From positions 186,001 through 250,000 of the forward strand of contig NZ_CP076019.1 of the NCBI RefSeq assembly GCF_018623055.1: a stretch of DNA of 64,000 bases. The letters run 5' to 3'. The notes beneath the pieces are model-generated. The model had not been told where the DNA came from, did not search any database, and saw only the letters and a program-made list of their open reading frames with translations. The position numbers were made by a program, and so were the translations under genes. How positions within the stretch are numbered: position 1 is the first letter of the stretch; the number at the start of each line of letters is the position of its first letter. Positions 62,280-64,000 of the stretch are shown here, piece by piece. This stretch comes from Halorubrum sp. 2020YC2 (GTDB taxonomy: Archaea; Halobacteriota; Halobacteria; Halobacteriales; Haloferacaceae).

Positions 62280-62639
62280 TATTTATAAAGGACTACGCTG
62301 CGGTCGGCGCGTGCCTGCGAGGCCGCTCCGCGGCCGAGCAGCACGCGCGAGGGACGCCGCGAACGCCCGAAGGGCGTGAGCGGCAGCGAGGCGCGACGCG
62401 CCTCTGGCAGCCGGCGGCGGAGCCGCCGGCGACGAGGCTGGGGAGGCGTGAGGTGCGGTCGCTGTGCGGGGCGGGACTCAAAGGGGCAGTCGCGAGAGCG
62501 GCGTAGGCGACGTAAGCACCGCAACGAGGGAGTGAACGGAGTGAGCGACCGAGTGAGGAGCGCAGCGAGCGTACGCCGCTCTCGCGACTGGGGCTTTGGA
62601 GGCGTTCGCCGTCGATCTACCTTCTGCTGTTTATAAACG
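62280..62639 (+). repeat. Structured intergenic repeat element, copy 7
   Basis: Plus-strand copy after the GH15 gene. It opens TATTTATAAAGG, then GCGGTCGGCGCGTGCC. P1 inner helices are CTGC/GCAG and GGCCGC/GCGGCC. The P2 region is enlarged by GCCGC...GCGGC and the small double hairpin 62388-62429. P3 is a perfect 19-bp helix, CAGTCGCGAGAGCGGCGTA with TACGCCGCTCTCGCGACTG. It ends with GGGGCTTTGGAGGCGTTC and GTTTATAAACG. A degenerate further module follows to 62700 (GCCTTATAAATAAAACC). Nothing else is visible before 62723. Confidence 0.87.
62388..62429 (+). repeat. Small double-hairpin element in repeat element 7 (copy 3)
   Basis: GAGGCGC-GAC-GCGCCTC, spacer TGGCAG, then CCGGCGGC-GGA-GCCGCCGG. 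Same geometry and same spacer as 46657-46694. It is nested in the P2 region of the larger element, which shows the small element can enter both genes and the structured repeats. Confidence 0.85.
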
Positions 62640-62722
62640 AACGGCTGAAGTTCTGGACGTGATTACCGCCGCTCCGCTCACAATGCCTTATAAATAAAAC
62701 CAAAACCACGACAAAATTCCTC

Positions 62723-62908
62723 TTACCGCCACTCCTCGCGGGGAATACAGTCGGCCTCCGGGACCGTGACCCAGCGGGTGGTCCGCTCGTCCGGGTCGAC
62801 GTCCGGCTCGAAGAACGTCACCTCGCCGCCGCCGTCGCCGTCGGTCCGCTTACAGACGAGCTCCGGCGACTCGTCGCGAACACGTGCGGATGACGTGGAC
62901 GTGGACAT
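62723..62908 (-). CDS. Small protein (DUF7511-like)
   Basis: 61 residues from ATG 62906-62908, Ser/Thr-rich at the start, then ELVCKRTDGDGGGEVTFFEP and TTRWVTVPEADCIPREEW. It is a short conserved haloarchaeal protein with two cysteines and a terminal Trp motif. Function is unknown. An AT-rich stretch (AAAAAATATACACTAC) 35-50 bases upstream provides a promoter. Confidence 0.75.
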   Translation of the reverse strand: MSTSTSSARVRDESPELVCKRTDGDGGGEVTFFEPDVDPDERTTRWVTVPEADCIPREEWR

Positions 62909-63006
62909 ACGTCGCGGTTCGCGCCCGATCGGATAATAACTGTTGGTTTCGGGCGCGAAAAAATATACACTACGGCCGTAGTTAGCGGCGCCTCCGACGC
63001 CCGCGC

Positions 63007-63825
63007 TCAGCGCCGCACCGGGACGCCGCGCTCGTCGAGATACGCCTTCGTCTCCTCGATGGAGTAGTCGCCGAAATGGAAGATAGAGGCCGCCAGCCCG
63101 GCGTCCGCGTTCGCCTCGGTGAACACCTCGTACATGTCCTCTGGGCCGCCACACCCCGACGACGCGATGAGCGGTGTCGAGACGGCCTCCCCGACCGCCT
63201 TCATCAGGGGGATGTCGTAGCCGTCCTTCGTCCCGTCCTTGTCGATGGAGTTGACGAACAGTTCGCCCGCGCCGCGTTCCTCGGCCTCCTTCGCCCACGA
63301 GACGGCGTCGATGCCGGTGCCCTCGCGGCCGCCCTTCTTCGTGCACTCGAACCACACCGTCTCGCCGTCGTCGTCCTCGTAGAAGTGCTCGCCCGCGTCG
63401 TCGTGCCGGCGCCGCGCGTCGACCGAGATGACGATGCACTGGCTGCCGAACGCGGCCGCGCCCTCCTCGATCAGCTCCGGGCGCTCCAAGGCGCCGGTCG
63501 TGATCGACACCTTGTCCGCGCCGGCGCGGAGCGTCTCCTTGATGTCCGCCTTCGTCCGGATGCCGCCGCCGACCGTCAGCGGGATGAAACACTCGTCCGC
63601 GACCGCGTTGACCACGTCGAGCATCGTCTCGCGGCCGTCGGCGCTCGCGGTGATGTCGAGGAAGACGAACTCGTCGGCGCCGGCCTCGTTGTACTTCTTG
63701 GCCAGTTCGACGGGGTCGCCGGTGTACTCTAAGTTCTCGAAGTTGACGCCGGTGTACACCGCCGCGTCCCCGTCGTCGTCGAGGTCGACGTCGATACAGG
63801 GGATGATACGCTTCGTGAGTCCCAT
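63007..63825 (-). CDS. hisF: Imidazole glycerol phosphate synthase subunit HisF
   Basis: 272 residues, a (beta/alpha)8 barrel. The catalytic Asp is in [11 protein letters not shown] near residue 12, and the second Asp in [11 protein letters not shown] near 130. Phosphate sites are [15 protein letters not shown] and [10 protein letters not shown]. It condenses PRFAR with HisH-derived ammonia to imidazole glycerol phosphate and AICAR in histidine synthesis. An acidic insertion near 140-150 is haloarchaeal. hisH is not adjacent. Confidence 0.97.
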   Translation of the reverse strand: MGLTKRIIPCIDVDLDDDGDAAVYTGVNFENLEYTGDPVELAKKYNEAGADEFVFLDITASADGRETMLDVVNAVADECFIPLTVGGGIRTKADIKETLRAGADKVSITTGALERPELIEEGAAAFGSQCIVISVDARRRHDDAGEHFYEDDDGETVWFECTKKGGREGTGIDAVSWAKEAEERGAGELFVNSIDKDGTKDGYDIPLMKAVGEAVSTPLIASSGCGGPEDMYEVFTEANADAGLAASIFHFGDYSIEETKAYLDERGVPVRR

Positions 63826-63892
63826 TCGTTGCCGGACCGTAGGCCGGCCCTTCGGTTAAAAGGCGCGGGGCGCGCTCACCGGGGCCGAACCC

Positions 63893-64000
63893 CTACTCGG
63901 GGTCCTCGACTTCGGTCGCTCCTGCGCTCCCGACTCCGCCCGGCCCGCCGTCGTCCGCCCCCGGGCGTCGGTCGTACTTCGCGACGGCGCGGTCCGCGCG
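63893..64000 (-). CDS. C-terminal end of an unidentified gene (5' part outside window)
   Basis: An open minus-strand frame runs from the window edge to TAG at 63893-63895: RADRAVAKYDRRPGADDGGP, then a Gly/Ala-rich tail ending VEDPE. Too little is present to identify a family. The acidic tail and the position 68 bases downstream of the hisF start side suggest a separate gene transcribed in the same direction. Confidence 0.5.
   Translation of the reverse strand, partial: RADRAVAKYDRRPGADDGGPGGVGSAGATEVEDPE

Noticed and set aside
7220-62639. Classical insertion sequences or MITEs as an explanation for the seven repeats
   Set aside because: No consistent terminal inverted repeats or target-site duplications are clear, no transposase gene is in the window, and copy-to-copy covariation in stems points to structure. 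A mobile origin is not excluded.

Overview
The window is chromosomal DNA of a haloarchaeon, most likely Halorubrum or a close relative. Base composition is very GC-rich, proteins are Asp/Glu-rich, and TATA boxes sit about 27 bases before near-leaderless starts. Archaeal markers include FtsZ2, SRP54, RIO2, pantoate kinase, S26B signal peptidase and an intron-containing tRNA-Gln. No rRNA, CRISPR array or transposase gene was seen. The species assignment is inference.

Region by region. 1-7.2 kb is a cell-division and chromosome-segregation block: ftsZ2 (cut by the window edge), cdrS and cdrL on the minus strand, then a coiled-coil protein, smc and scpA on the plus strand. 7.5-18.8 kb holds housekeeping genes (mtnP, a YeiH transporter with a tiny partner gene, an Mqo-like oxidoreductase, a nucleoside phosphorylase, an HD hydrolase, a phosphoribosyltransferase), the DUF4129/DUF7269/DUF58/DUF7519 operon, and an MBL hydrolase. 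purL follows. 21.6-28 kb is an eroded accessory region: a frameshifted iron-boxed ABC ATPase, a damaged RelE toxin beside its RHH antitoxin, duplicated and decayed small genes, and two copies of a roughly 550-bp segment. 24.5-32.8 kb forms a cell-surface module: DUF1102-type exported proteins, DUF7344 regulators, a rhomboid protease, a signal peptidase and a DUF5305 protein. 33-49 kb carries copper handling, tRNA-Gln, an actin homologue with a FlaD/E-domain partner, pantoate kinase, srp54, an MFS carrier, polX and several small conserved genes. 49-54.9 kb has endonuclease IV, lipoate ligase and a galactonate catabolic cluster (dehydratase, kinase, aldolase, sugar dehydrogenase). 55-62.3 kb has rio2 and an alpha-glucan utilisation cluster (TrmB regulator, GH13, GH15). 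hisF ends the window.

The most unusual feature is a family of seven intergenic elements of about 300-500 bp, at 7.2, 18.8, 35.3, 39.8, 41.6, 47.0 and 62.3 kb, on both strands. All lie directly after a gene. They share conserved single-stranded blocks and three stems. The stem sequences differ between copies but stay complementary, which is strong evidence for a selected RNA (or extruded DNA) structure. The 3' part is built of 54- or 57-bp modules carrying GGGGCTTTGGNGGTGTTC, several ending in TTTATAA. Two kinds of small double-hairpin insert also occur, one of them in frame inside two protein genes. I know of no description of this family, but I could not search databases.
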